From: Albugo candida
Taxonomy: Eukaryota > Oomycota > Peronosporomycetes > Albuginales
Length of the DNA stretch: 64,000 nt
NCBI GenBank assembly: GCA_040437565.1
Contig: JBDOQK010000066.1
Location: 121,217 to 185,216, forward strand
Reading direction: 5' to 3'
Position numbers and translations under genes: made by a program. Position 1 is the stretch's first letter; each line of letters opens with the position of its first letter. Below, one piece after another: positions 10,275-24,400 of this stretch. The notes below the pieces were generated by a model, which saw only the letters and a program-made list of their open reading frames with translations, searched no databases and was not told where the DNA came from.

Positions 10275-12396
10275 GTGTACATTGCCGTTGAAATGATTGG
10301 AATGAAAATGGGGCAGGTGTGCATTTGCAGCTTTCGAACGCATGTAAGAAATCCACTTGTATGACGATGTTGATTTTCATGTACCCTTCATCACGGCTAA
10401 AGAGTTTGTTGATAGCACTTTAATTGCGGGATCAATCGATGATATTTTACTAATCATAAAGCCTTCGCGAGTGCGCATGTTGATAATTCGATCAATATCT
10501 ACGACGATTCGATGGTCGTGTACCTTTTTTCACCATATTTGATACGATGAGTGGAATTTAAAATCTTGCATCGGATGACAGTGTGTGTAATGAGAGCGTC
10601 GAAATCGAAAGTCGGGGCCAAAGACTTAATTTGCGGATTCAATGCGTCCTGGATTTGTATGAAGCGTATAAAATTACTTGAGTGTGTCTTGCTGACCATA
10701 CTATCACACTTTGTGGGTAAGCTGGAAAGCACATTCAGGTCCAAAAGTTACCTCCAATGGCTTTTGTGAGGAAACGCAGGCAATCCGTATAGCTATTAGC
10801 CAAAGCCTTGACTTGAAACAATGCTTCCGTCCACTTGAATGAAATGACAGTTGATGTCATGACGAAGGAGTTGCATCTAGAGTTTGTCGGAAGATTTATT
10901 TTATTATCATTTTCTATGGTCTATTACGCATCGAATTGATACACAACACCATCGTTATGATGAAAAGGAACGATGACGCTACCATGGGTGAAAGACGACG
11001 CTACCATGGGTAAAAAGTGAGCGCGTACACAGCATTGCGAAGCATCTGAGAGAGACTTGTTGTTGTGGTTTGCCTGCTCGTGAGATCTCAGTAATGTTTA
11101 GGCCCAGACGTGACCCATGGTTGCGACCAACGTCATGGCGCATCTTAAATTCCCAAAAATTCTTAATAAGTTACAGTCTGTCTCGAATAATGTCCAGAAA
11201 ATGATGGAGATTATTTATTGTCAGAGCAAATCCTTCGGAATCTTTTCCATTGTGAATATAGTAGCCAAGATGTGAACAGCGACCANNNNNNNNNNNNNNN
11301 NNNNNNNNNNNNNNNNNNNNNNNNNNNNNNNNNNNNNNNNNNNNNNNNNNNNNNNNNNNNNNNNNNNNNNNNNNNNNNNNNNNNNGTGTACATTGCCGTT
11401 GAAATGATTGGAATGAAAATGGGGCAGGTGTGCATTTGCAGCTTTCGAACGCATGTAAGAAATCCACTTGTATGACGATGTTGATTTTCATGTACCCTTC
11501 ATCACGGCTAAAGAGTTTGTTGATAGCACTTTAATTGCGGGATCAATCGATGATATTTTACTAATCATAAAGCCTTCGCGAGTGCGCATGTTGATAATTC
11601 GATCAATATCTACGACGATTCGATGGTCGTGTACCTTTTTTCACCATATTTGATACGATGAGTGGAATTTAAAATCTTGCATCGGATGACAGTGTGTGTA
11701 ATGAGAGCGTCGAAATCGAAAGTCGGGGCCAAAGACTTAATTTGCGGATTCAATGCGTCCTGGATTTGTATGAAGCGTATAAAATTACTTGAGTGTGTCT
11801 TGCTGACCATACTATCACACTTTGTGGGTAAGCTGGAAAGCACATTCAGGTCCAAAAGTTACCTCCAATGGCTTTTGTGAGGAAACGCAGGCAATCCGTA
11901 TAGCTATTAGCCAAAGCCTTGACTTGAAACAATGCTTCCGTCCACTTGAATGAAATGACAGTTGATGTCATGACGAAGGAGTTGCATCTAGAGTTTGTCG
12001 GAAGATTTATTTTATTATCATTTTCTATGGTCTATTACGCATCGAATTGATACACAACACCATCGTTATGATGAAAAGGAACGATGACGCTACCATGGGT
12101 GAAAGACGACGCTACCATGGGTAAAAAGTGAGCGCGTACACAGCATTGCGAAGCATCTGAGAGAGACTTGTTGTTGTGGTTTGCCTGCTCGTGAGATCTC
12201 AGTAATGTTTAGGCCCAGACGTGACCCATGGTTGCGACCAACGTCATGGCGCATCTTAAATTCCCAAAAATTCTTAATAAGTTACAGTCTGTCTCGAATA
12301 ATGTCCAGAAAATGATGGAGATTATTTATTGTCAGAGCAAATCCTTCGGAATCTTTTCCATTGTGAATATAGTAGCCAAGATGTGAACAGCGACCA
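10275..12396. repeat. 1,011-bp unmerged contig overlap around gap 11286-11385
   Basis: 10275-11285 and 11386-12396 appear identical with a constant offset of 1,111, and both sequences stop exactly at the gap boundaries: the left copy ends at the gap and the right copy starts at it. This geometry is what two overlapping contig ends give when a scaffolder inserts 100 Ns. Inside each copy are short, protein-like minus-strand pieces (10744-10499) without an intact gene, and a doubled phrase, acgctaccatgggt, at about 10977 and 11002. Confidence 0.85.
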
Positions 12397-13384
12397 ACCT
12401 CTACCACTTCACATATTGAATCCGAGAATACCTTCCCGGGTCTTGAATTTATCGAAATAGGTTGATAGAGAAGAATTAAGACAGAATACGTGTCGTTATC
12501 GCTCATAAATGATTGATAACTTGCTTCCGACTGTAAATGATACTGATTTGGTGCGAGAATTGCGCCTTAGGTCATCATTTAAGGTAGTCGATTGATCAAC
12601 CCGTTTTTCTTCAACTACATAAAAAAACGTGACGTTTTTATCAGTATCATTCCCCACGTTGCTGTCGTCGCTATACGATATGGTTGCGATTTTCCAGAAC
12701 TCTTCCGCTTTTACATTTTGACGAAAACGTTTCCGATTCCACATAGTACGCCTTTTATCGATCGGTGTTCGCACATGCTCTTCATCACTGTAACTTCACT
12801 TGTCATCAAAGCATCTTCCACTCTCTCATCATCAGCTTCAACGTTTTCTAGCTTAGAATTGAAGCGTGCTTTTGTAGCATTCAATTGATTGAATAGCATT
12901 TGTACATGCACAGACTCAAATTGGTTGTATCTGCTCCATTAATGTCCTCAGAAATATAAACTAATTCGCGCACACTACTCACGCGACTTGACGATGACAA
13001 GTACAAATTGCGCTGCTGTACGTACTCAGAAATAACCGACTAGATTTGATTGAAAGAATTCAGCGAGTTTATATCTTAGTGTCAAAGATTTTGTATCAGA
13101 TAGGATGTGGCTTTTCCCGGCTGGTTCTCGTTCACAGAGTTCCCTTCGATCTACGAATGAGCCAGACAAATCGGTTTTTCCTATTCTCAGCTGTAAATTT
13201 CAAACCATCCCAGAACGATTCGCTGCCAATACTACCTGTCGTCATCTATTATGGACTGCGTAAGAATGCATCACGAACCATTCATGAAATCGGTCCTCAG
13301 AATCCAATTGCTCTTCCAACAAAATGACAAATTAAAAAGTATCTTTCGAAATGTAAGCTTCTTCTAGGGATCTATAAGATGACC
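12397..13384. other. Decayed coding-like sequence, unidentified
   Basis: Minus-strand segments at 12911-12711 and 12774-12496 look coding (NQLNATKARFNSKLENVEAD; KAEEFWKIATISYSDDSN) but are in different frames with stops between. They may belong to the same decayed gene as parts of 9300-12400. No family recognised and no intact frame. Confidence 0.35.
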
Positions 13385-15815
13385 CTATCTTTCTGGAATT
13401 GCTTCTGTCGTAAAGCTGAGGCTGTGGTTGCACTTTTCGTGCATAGAAAAACGGCTTTGTTCCATGATACTTGTTACGCCTTCAAAAGTGTCACCATTAG
13501 CCATTGTAGGTGATTTGATACTTGCAGGCAGTCCACGATGCCATACCGCTGATTGGAGAATTTGCTCAAAATATCCTAGAAAGATAGCTTTGGGTTCTTG
13601 TAGCTGTTCGGTAAACATGATATAGACCGCCGAGTCTCTTTTTTTCGGTTGTTTTAGCCGGCTGACCAGCATCCTTGTCTGCCTGTCCATATTGGCGTCG
13701 TGATACTACAGTGTTGTTGCCGCACCAAATCGCAAGATAGGCGCAGGGCTGAAAGAACCGGTTTGGCAATCTTACAAGATTCCATTTCTTATAAAGGAGC
13801 TTCTTGATTTTGTACACCTTCGTGCTCTATGGCAGCATGATTTAAAAAGCCCTGAATTACTTTATCCTTGAATATGTGCCTTAGAATTCGTACTCGATTT
13901 ATTCGTAGTTGTATCGTTTCTAAACCTTCTACACACTCCATCTTCGCTAAAGATGCTTGCCCAACGGGACCATTCAGCAGGAAAACCTGATTTCCAGCTG
14001 GTGGGGCTGGTACATGTCCTACAAGAAAAAGCTCTGTCGTCTAAACACCTTGGTGTGCCTTCATACCTTCTTTTCCTTCGAGTTGCGCACCACTCGCAAG
14101 AGTGCACAGATGACGCAAACTGCGACGATTGGAACGGCGCTTTCTCTTTGGGTCATGTAACACCTTTGTCGTGTGAAATATTGTTTGAATATCTGACGAC
14201 GATAAGTTTTCTCTTCAATAGTCTCACTTGTAATCAGCCGATATATAGTGACTTGTTTACTTTGACGAGTACGCCAAGATCGTTCTCTGGCCTGCATGTT
14301 GTTGCTGGGATTTTAGTCTGGATCAACTATTTTGACACGATTAGCACAGGAGAGTTTAATCCCGATACCACCAGCTCGTGTAGTAAGTGAAAAGGTGACA
14401 ATATTGTTTTCCGGATCGTTTAATTTGTCCACAAGTCTCTATCGTTTCCTTACTGGCGAGGACTCAAGAACCTTCCCAGTATATCAACCATCATATGCGT
14501 TCAAGTAAGAAACAACACACGATGCTCCTCCTAGTGTTTTTTCATGACCAGAATTGAGCACAATACCAGCATCTCACGTCTTTTTATTATCACCGTAATT
14601 CTCTGCATGTGAAGATTTATCGTCAGTACTCTAATCAGTCTGAATGATTACATACATGTCTTAGTGCTGAAATCGTATTCTTTGTAATTGTTACGCAAGT
14701 ATTCTTCATAGTGATCGTACTGGAAGGCAGTTATAGTCGAAAGAGTAATACATTTACCATTTCATAGGAAAGTCAAGAGTGTCTGTGCCGTATGCGCCGT
14801 AGCATGTATCGATTAGAAACATCTCTTATTATTAGAGCACACTTTTACGCCATCACGACTTGCATTTAGATGTATGTGCATAGCGACCTGTCTTGATTGG
14901 AAGAACCAATTCATCTGCAAAAGTCGGTAATGTACTTAGCTTTCCTGGATATACAGAATCAAATAGCGACCATATTTCCGAAGGTGATTTTGTATTGGTG
15001 TGCCTGTGAGTATAAGACGATGGACAGTGCGAAATCGCTTACACAAGAGATATGTCAGCATCAGGATTTAAACATCCTATGCCCTTCGTCCAGCACGACG
15101 TACTCCCAGTCGATACTGAATAATGATTGCTGATTTCGACGAGGTTTTTGTACATTGTGAGCATTACTCCACCAGTTCCGCAAATATTCTCAGTCTCACC
15201 TGAGGTATCTTTGGGTTTGTGATGTTTAACGATTTAATGAACATCGTTGTATGGTTTATAAAATTCGCGCGTCCACTATAAAAGAACGGATGCAGGACAC
15301 AAGCAAAACTGAACACAATCGACTGGCAGCATGCATAGCGGCAACGTATGCAACGATCTGCACAGTTTTTTTAAGCCCATATCATCACCCGAAATTCCAC
15401 CGGTGTTTCCCTCATGAAGCCATTCAAGGCACTGACGTTGATGTGGATACAGCTGCGCGTGTATATAGGTAACAGTGAGCGCTAAGCAGTGAAATAAAGA
15501 TCATTTGGCTGGTAAGTAAAAGCGAGATATTTCATGATTAAGACAACATATGATTTGATGCTCATGTTCGGCCAATCGTTTGACATAATTGAAGTGATAG
15601 CCATCATCGTATCGAATCTGCTCTTTTCCACTTTCTTTGTCCGCTTTTGCTTTATGTATCTGATCGATATTATTTGGCGCCACTTTTAGCTTTTCGACAC
15701 TATTCTCATGGTTGATGAAGGTAGCCAAATACTCACTTTCATCGTAGTTGCTCTCAGATTGCTCGTCTAAATACGCTGTTTGCAAGCTTTTCTTCATAAA
15801 TCTCAGAGCCTTCAT
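13385..15815 (-). pseudogene. Decayed Rad26/CSB (ERCC6)-like SNF2 helicase, copy 2
   Basis: Minus-strand relic of a SNF2 ATPase of the CSB/Rad26 transcription-coupled repair type. In order from 15815: an upstream region; QLYPHQRQCLEWLHEG and a broken motif I (DDMGL, shifted, KTVQIVAY) at 15450-15330; motif II LDEGHR at about 15090; motif III LILTGTPIQN at about 15000, then IWSLFDSVYPGKLSTLPTF at about 14930; motif V LTTRAGGIGIKLSCANRV at about 14370, an in-frame TAA after VDPD, and motif [22 protein letters not shown], continuing into [15 protein letters not shown] at about 14290-14170. Many frameshifts and stops. The stretch to 13385 is a likely degenerate C-terminal region. Homology to CSB is from known family motifs, not a search. 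Confidence 0.85.
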
Positions 15816-18800
15816 TACAACTATTCTGATTCCAATGACGTAAAGACCTTAAGAAATGCAATAAAGCGTTTTTTTTAATAATGATCGTCCTTACATTTCA
15901 TACGCAACTCTACTGCTGCCACTGAACGCAGATCCGAAGACAGGGCATTGTATCGTTCTATCCTCTTGATTGGGAATCTTTGTACAAGTGCTTGCTTTTT
16001 TTGTTAGACATAGAGCAGTGGAAGGAAAGAGCACCACGGCAATGGCATTGATCGTTAAATCAAGTACATGTTTGACAGGTCTTCATTCCGTTAAATGAGT
16101 GTGTGCCGTGAATGAAGCAGCAGTACGAGAGAAAATACTCTACTACACGAGTTCACTGTTCTAAGGCCATAAACCCACCAGAGCGATTCAAGTACTTGGT
16201 CGCTTAAGAGAAGGCGCCATGCGGTTACTTAGTGCGTACACTAAAGTTCAAGGACTTACACGAGGTACTCTGACGTTCAGTCAACATCACCCATGCATAG
16301 CCAGAGAAGCCTCAACTTGGTTTGTTTGAGACAAGAAGATGCACTTTCATTCGCTTGCGTTTTGTTGATTTAGGTCGATTTTTGTGGGACTTGTATCTCA
16401 TGTACCGTATCGAATATACGGCTAAAGTGTCAAATACCCCAATGATCGATGAATTTGCCATACACAAAAGCGATCCAAGCGAGAATATTTTTTAGCCGTA
16501 CAGTGAAAGCATTTCTAAAGCACTCCCTGAACTGATCATGAAAATTAATTCGGGACTGTAAATGATTGCACGCAAAAGACACCTATCCAGAGTCCAATAA
16601 GAACAACATGGCGAAGCCGAGTAAATGAGATTCTGGTGTCTCAAAGCTGCCCAACTGCGTGATCTTTGCCCGCTTTTAGTTTTTAAATTGACAGAGTAAA
16701 GGATGGCCAATTTAAATACTTTCTGTGCTTGCCAATGTGTTGAAGATGTAGTGCTACTTCGCTATCAGCGATTACTATGAATTCGATTTGGTGACTTCGT
16801 GATCAGCACTTTTAAGCAGATCATTGAAACAGAACCCAAACAATCGCTTGTGGTCAGATATTAGAAAACAGCAAGGCTTTCGGGGCTTCTAATATTTATG
16901 AAGAATGAGCGCTTTTTTGCTGATTTAGAATTCCATATGGAATAGTATGTCTAGCGTAAAGACGTGAGTATTCTTAAAAGAGGGGCTTTGAGACGTGATC
17001 GCTGTTACCGATGGCAAAAGACTTCAATTAACGATTTACCTATCCACCGATACACTTCATGGTACACCAGCGTAAGAAAAATAACGGGAAGAATATGTCT
17101 CTAAGGACAGAAGCACATATCCAGCCGATCCCAGGTGCTCTACGATGTTGAGCGCTATGACCAAGAAGAGCAAGAAATGTTACGAATACACTAGAAAGCT
17201 AGCTAGTTCTTCTTCTCTCTTTCCACCGTGAAATTTAGTAGGAACGCAGCTAATTATTTATCGAAACAGGAGAAGATGTTTTGGTAAACCAATGCATCTC
17301 TTTATTATGTCGTGAAAATCAAGCTACCTACTCGCCACGACAATGGAGAGCACTGGTTTGTATCAATTTCTGATCTAAAAACTCGCTAGCAATCATTTCT
17401 CGAATACCACTTCTGTAGATTCTCAATCATATCGGGGATAAATCGTGTCCCGAAAATGACAGTGTGAATGTAGCCACGAAGCAATCACTACGTTTCATTA
17501 CCTACATAGTTGAATGAGTATCGGCGCCATCACCGAAAAATAGTTATAAAAAAAATCTCTGATCGAGGTGGTGATATCTTGCAAACACGAAAATGCAACT
17601 TATGACTAATGTATGATCGGCTTGAAGAAAAACTTACCGCCTTTAGCATGCAGGAATAGCAACTATCTCGACAGAGCTTTGCGGGAATAATCTGTCTCAG
17701 TGTACATTGCACATTGCGGTCGAAAAGAGTCGATATTTGTATTCCACCAAGATGAAAAATCGTCCCATTTGGAGTGAGACCAACTAAGAAACCTCATTAT
17801 CTCCAATATTGAATGCACCAAAATCCGAACGTTTTACTCCAAATATGCTGGTTCAGGGGACCGCTATACTGATACATCAAATACTTCGTATGCTTGCGGT
17901 AACTACTTTCTGATCGCGATGGTCAAACTGGGCCGAAGCCCTTCGAATCAATTTTTTCATTTCGGATATCATTGATCTCTATAGCGGAGATATTGAAATT
18001 GCAATTCTTATTCGAGTGCATTTTGGTAGAAGATGTACCCTTAGCAAAGTCAAAAACTTGGTGGTATTTGGTTGAAGATACGCTGCTTAGTAGTGAATGA
18101 TCTGACTGACATGGTGCACGTAAGTTGTCAAAGGCGATGTATCATTTGGGAAATAGAGTTTAAATTGGGAGACATGATGTGCGCTTCTCAAGTTGGCATT
18201 ATCAAACATTTTGTTGAGAGAGAAAAAACCATTACATTACAGATCGGTGAATATGAACTATCAGGTTGTTTCTTCATCGTAAAAAAGCTGTTGAAATTGT
18301 GTGCAGATCAACTTGAAATGAGGTTGTCGTCATCTGCTTACCATGTCATAAGTTGATAAGATTATCGGTCACCACGACAAATTTCTACAAAGTATCAAAC
18401 GCGTAACAAATTACCTCAAACTTTTACACGACCGTACCTCAAGAATCTTACGATCCAGATGCGTAAGAACTCACTCAAGGTGCATTTCAGCTCGTGTACA
18501 GGACATCCACATCGGTATGCTTCGAAAACATCAGAGCTGTTACCTGAGACGATTCGAAAGCTCGAAACTTTTTTTGCGATGGATTTCAGCGAAAACAATG
18601 ACAGAATTCAGGTGGTATCCGTAGCTAATTAGAACACAATTGCGTGTCTAAGATGCAGCTAGACCAAGTCACACCGGACGATAGAATGGGCTCGATATAC
18701 GTGTGCAATCGATGCGCGCAAGTGGATCAGGCTACGCAGAGAATTCTCAAATTGTTATCAAATACCTTGTCAAAGCAGATCAATCAAACGACTATATGGA

Positions 18801-20468
18801 GCCGCTGACATGTTTGAAGCATTTGCTTCCCACTCCTCATAGATTTCGTGCAGTACATGAATAATGTGCTACAAAATTTCAAATAAAACCAGTGCTCCAT
18901 GGTGCACACTATAAATCAAACCAGACGCTTTTGCTCTATTTATTATCATCATCCAATTTTGAATCGAAGTCAAGTAGCATGTCATGCCGATTTGCAACCC
19001 CGGGAATTCATTAATCAATCATTGATGAATTCACGCAATCAGCACGGTCGTTTTATCGTACATTTGATGTATTTTTCTAAGCAAGTGTGATATATCTTAA
19101 TATGCACTCCTATCGTCCGATATCATCCCCAGCTCTTTCCTTCTATTAGTCAAGTCAGACGGACTGTATTGCTGTGCGATATTCTTAGGCTTTTACGTAA
19201 ACTTTGAGATTTCTCAAACCTCAAGGGAATAGTTAACCACCATAATGGCACAATGGATGAACGATCATGTAAGGTGCAAAGTAGCTGAAGCCGAAACGAG
19301 AAAGTCTCATAAATCACTAAAATGCAATCTATTCAGAGCTGTGACTCGTTTCTCAATATTCCTTACATCTCATTTCAAAAGCCTCCTAAACCCCAGGCGC
19401 CTAACAATGATCATCGATTGTTAGTGGAGATGGTCTTGATAATAAGGTATCGCTTTCTCAAGCTATCTCTTTTCATCTCGCTCCGTTTTAGTATGCTATT
19501 GTACCCTTATTTTGTCGCCTCATGTAGCCTTGATATTTGCTCCTTTAGCGGAGATTCGTGCACTTTTCCTGTTGTTACTTTCCATTTCTTAATTTTACGA
19601 CAAAAGCAGCATCACCATGGTTGTTTCCTTTGCGTCACATAATTTTTTCAGTGCATCAGGTCCATGTACCATGTCATGTGCGTCAACGTGAAATTTCCCA
19701 CAAAAGAACCAAACGTCGAGCTTCATTCGAAGATCTTGAGGACAACCCGTGAGTGCTTCACTTTGTTCTGACTTGCGATCAGCTTTTCGTCCTTTGCACA
19801 ACGCTACACCCAATACTTCGCGATTAAAACGACTCGCGTCTTTTGATCAAGCTACAGTCAAGATAGATCGAAATTATATTGGAAGAACGTCCGGCCGCTC
19901 CCTATTGTTTTGCTACTCTTCTCTCCATCAACGCTAAGCATGAATCGTTTGATTTGATTGCGCTTTGCCTACTTTAATTCACTCTGTGATTGCTGCGATT
20001 GAATTGTATACGTTCGGCCATTATTGTATTCGAATTGGAACTGCTCTCCGCGCTTCGTTCACATAAACGAAAACGATGATATAAAAAGCTACTAGCCTCA
20101 GATTGCCCGAATATTGCACGGAAACAACCACAGCCAGTGCAAGCTGTGGTCTGTTGCTAGAATGGATAGAAATGATTATTGGTCCGCACACCATATCGAT
20201 GAAGCACACAAATGGAAGAAATCACGATCATGTGGTGCATACCTACTGAGCGTATGCGATGACGTATGAGATAGTTTTGTCAATCAGCTACAAAATTATG
20301 TAAAGCTGTCTGCAGCATTGTATGGTGCAGCGTCACGTGTTAGTGTGAATACAACCAATTTATCTTACTCGACTAAAGAATAGCTGTACACAAATGGATA
20401 AATCATACTGCGGGTGCTCAGGTAGATTATCTTATAGGCAAACAAAGCAATTCTCATAGTGTGATGAT
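15816..20468. other. 4.6 kb with no supported gene
   Basis: No long ATG-started frame with coding character. Some pieces look like old coding sequence, for example plus strand 16110-16320 (GAMRLLSAYTKVQGLTRGTL), 18072-18356, and 18650-18790 (KMQLDQVTPDDRMGSIYVCN), each ended by stops or frame changes. The family of none of them is recognised. Most likely decayed genes and intergenic DNA. Confidence 0.4.
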
Positions 20469-21462
20469 TTAGAGGATTCTAGCAGCCAACTGTTTAGAAG
20501 GTGTCACAAAGGCAATGATGTATTTTTCTGAGTTGCCGTCTTTTTGGAATGCGATACCGTTAGTCCTGCTAAGTGTAGCTACAATGACCCATTCATCATT
20601 TTTACTGAGTCGAGCTGCCAAGTAGCACTTCGTGTCGCTCTCCCGTATAATATAATTCGCTTCTGAAAATCTGAATACTGGATCTCCATTTTCTTTAAAT
20701 ACGAAAATCGGAGGATTCGGACGGGTGAATAAATCACAAGAAATTAATGATTGTTTGATTCTCTTACCGTAGTGGGCCACCAATTCATTAAATGCCCATT
20801 CTGGAAAATAACTGACAACATCGGAAAAGTCGAAATATACCGGTTCGTCACCTTCTAAGTGACTCTGGTCATCAGCAATGTCATATGTGAATTCAAATGG
20901 ACCGATGTGTAGGCCAGCATTGTCATTCGGGATTAAGTGATAATTGCCCCATTCGCGATTGTCCACTTCTTCTGTTGTTGTTAGCGTCAGGGTTGGCGAG
21001 GGATCATTTGCCGCCCACTCCATCACGACGTTTCGTTCTTGGCTGCTTTTCCCGCCACTCTTAACAAGATTGAAGCTGAACAATTCGCAGTCGTATTTTT
21101 TTTGCCTCTTTTAAGCTTCTGTATGATTTAATTGTCGTTGCGTCGGCTGGAGTCAATCCAAGTAAAGTATCTTTCATATGATCGCAGTCGTCTTTGGTTG
21201 TGGTATTAGTACCTTAACCGAAGATCGGTCGACTTTGTCTTTCTTGTCGAGCACGAGACGGATCGTGAGCGCATTCGAATACTGGAATGCCACATAAAGC
21301 CAAACGAGTTTCTTTATAGCCATCATTGTTGTTGATGGTGAATTCCAACTCCAGTGGCTCCGCTACACCGCACAATACAAAAGTGGGACAGAACTCTTCT
21401 TGGTTGGTCAGTGATTGTATTTGAAATTCTATCGAAAGATGTTGAGGACTAGGTACAAACAT
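20469..21462 (-). pseudogene. Unidentified gene split by an in-frame TAA and a poly-A frameshift
   Basis: An ATG frame starts at 21462 (MFVPSPQHLS…) and meets TAA at 21214-21216. The same frame stays open after the TAA for about 40 codons to an A8 run at 21096-21103. There the coding signal moves into the frame that continues uninterrupted to a stop at 20469, with about 200 further residues (…FDFSDVVSYFPEWAFNELVA…). One base fewer in the A run would join the last two parts. The TAA could instead lie in a small intron, since a perfect branch-point-like TACTAAT follows directly at about 21201-21207. No signal peptide at the ATG and no known domain. Confidence 0.5.
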
Positions 21463-24400
21463 TTATAAGCCAATGCTTGTGCAGCAATGTTGTGCGATTG
21501 TACTGTTGACGCAGTCAATTTCTGCGTATAAATTTGGAATCGAATGCCGAATGGAGCTTTGAGAGTACCTCTAAGACTTGCTTTTGTATCGCTTCTTACA
21601 AGGTTTGCAGAAGAATGGAGGAAAAAGGTCCTGCAAGATTTCATACATTAAATGTTTATGATCTGAAGAATCTAGACAAATGCCAAGTAGCTTTTTCTGA
21701 TGCTTTACGCACGCCGGTGAATTGACAAGATTAGGCTACCTGCTTAACATAGTACTCCTCCCGGTTTGAACATGATTACTATTCACTCTCGTCATATTGG
21801 GTCTTGGGGGAATAGAGAATCGTAATTCAAACAAAATGTCAATACTCGTTCGTTTTTTATACTTGGTAGCTCCAACCATGTGTACATATAAAACGAAAAA
21901 AAGAGTTTGCTGATCTACGAGCGTAGAGCTATAGCCACTATGCTGTTACTACATGTTTGCATTGCACTCATTTTTGTTTGTTAGCCTTAATAGTAAGTAC
22001 CTCCCATCTGGATGCAATGCACTATTGCATCGGAATCATGTGCTGTACAAAATAGGCTATTTCGCGAATCTGTCTCTGAAATAGTGATTCGTGGTGCTGA
22101 TAAACCAAAACTCTCCACAAAAATGAGCTTCATAATAAATAATGACACTTTGCAGCTTTTGCTGATACTTACCTTGATCGATATCATCAGCAATGCTATA
22201 TGGAGAATAATTACATCTACCACACAAGCTGCGAGATTTCAATACTATACTAAGATCATGTTAGGTCAGTCGTAATTCTGGTTTCTTGTAGCGCTCAAGA
22301 TTGTTTGGTATCACAAGAGAGGTACTGCTTTTGAATGCTAGGATCTTGGGTAATTCCCTACGGCTATGTACATCTCACAGCATTAACTAAATCGCCGTGG
22401 TTGGTCTGAAAAAAAAGTGCAATCTAGGAGCGGTCTTGAAAGAAGCGTACAAATGGCGTTGAAAAATAGCGTCGAATACTATCGACTGACAGCAGCAACT
22501 ACGATTCGATCAATACGAGACATGATGACTAGAATGCTCATCTCATCAATCAATCATGACTCGTTTCCATCGTCAGCTAAACTTCGGACATATTCTCCTT
22601 GCAGCGTACGTGCTGATAAATTTTCTGTACTGCTGCATCTGAGCGTAAATAAGACGGGACTAAATAACGTTTTTGAGGTCTGTAGATAATTTAGCATCTT
22701 GACGCGGTTGAAACAGCAGCGAGAGGGAATATTCTTTGCAGATAGCAACTGATAAATTCTACCCAATCTGTCTCGAAACCCTGAAAGTGCTAGTGCACTT
22801 TTTTTAAGCATCTGGAGATGCATATATGCTCCTCAATCATGCGCCACCATGCCCAGTGGCCAGATGAAGTGCTTATAGAACATAAGAGCAAAGTACTCGT
22901 TTTACATTGCATTTAGTAAAACTGGTTACTTTAAGGTCGGCAAGCGATGTAATCTCGAATTTGGTATCCATAAAATGTGCTCTGGCAAAATCATGCGTTT
23001 GTCGGAAGTGTCTTTTGTTTTTATATTTATGAAGCTCAGAAATGCGTAGTGCTTCCTGAAAACGAGTCTTTCATCAGTTTGAATTGCGTCACATGGCTTC
23101 GAAATCTTGATCCCACAACGACGTTATCAACAAAGTGGTGCAGGGACCAACATACCTTGCTCAGAGATTCACAAACGCGACAACGGCTACACCTGTAAAG
23201 GCAATTATCTTCCAATATGAGAAGTGAAAGTCGCTCGCTATATGGAATAGCACTGACATCCAAGATAAAGAGAGAGTTGCAATTCTGGAAAGCACACCAG
23301 CATCACCGCCGTACATTCTCAGCTCGTGCAGAGAATCTCTGACATGCTCTACATTGTTCTCATTCTATTCAAGTGCGGAGGGACATGAAGTTTCAACGAC
23401 CGATTTTAGAACGTCAGGATATGTTTTGTATGAAGACCCTCGACTCTAAAACGTGTCGTGAATCACAGACCATCGATAGACGCATGTTCAAAGCCAAAAG
23501 CGGAGCATTTAGATTTCCGCAGGGCTCCCCTCATCATCGATATAATAGGTAGAGAAACCAGAATTGGGAATTCGTGTCGTTGTATCTCCTCGCGGGATAG
23601 TACGAACATCAGTGAGCATGTGACAGCTTCTACCGAACGTTCGGTGTATTCGTACACCGATACAACGCAAAACAAGAAGAAATTTCTGAGATTGGATGAT
23701 TCACCTAGAATGATAAGGACGATACGAAATACCGGTTGCGCGCACTGCTCACCATTTATATCGGGCTCTTCGAGCTTGTGAAACCAACTCAACAAATTCG
23801 CTCGCGTTGCAGTGTATAACTCGGACTATTCTTAAGTGCAGTGAGCGTAAAACCTTAAATCCTTGGTTGAATCAGATGTAATGCAGGGTACAGCTGTGAA
23901 ACTGGAATTACAAAATATTCCGTGGCTGGCTGCTTGACCAGTTTCGACTACTGAAAGAGAAATTGGGAGCGCATAGTTTTCGTAACAACTTCGCATACGT
24001 TGGACATGAGCTCAGAGATTGCTGAGAATTACCTTCAGTAATTCCATTTGATACAAGCTTGTACAATACTTCATACATGATTGATGTTCCTCGCCGAAAG
24101 CTCTTCGTACAAGTGATAGACAGCATGCTGACCAGTGCATAGTGGTGACTGGTTTTTTCATTAGATCCAAGTACTATTTTCTTCGCATGTCACATTGAGT
24201 GCTACAAAGTCCGAGCATGTGAGATTCGTTTCTTGCCAATTTGACGACTCCAAATCATGACAATCTAAACTCTGTACGAAATGATCGAATTCGTTCCTAC
24301 TGTTAAATGGCAGTCGTACAGGTGGCATCATTCAAGTTTCGCTTTTGACAGCGAAAAGTCTGGTAAATACAGTGCTGCATAGCTTGCAAACTACGCAATT

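Noticed and set aside
11218-11880. Second copy of the small frames at 10357-10769 as evidence for gene duplication
   Set aside because: They lie within the unmerged contig overlap.
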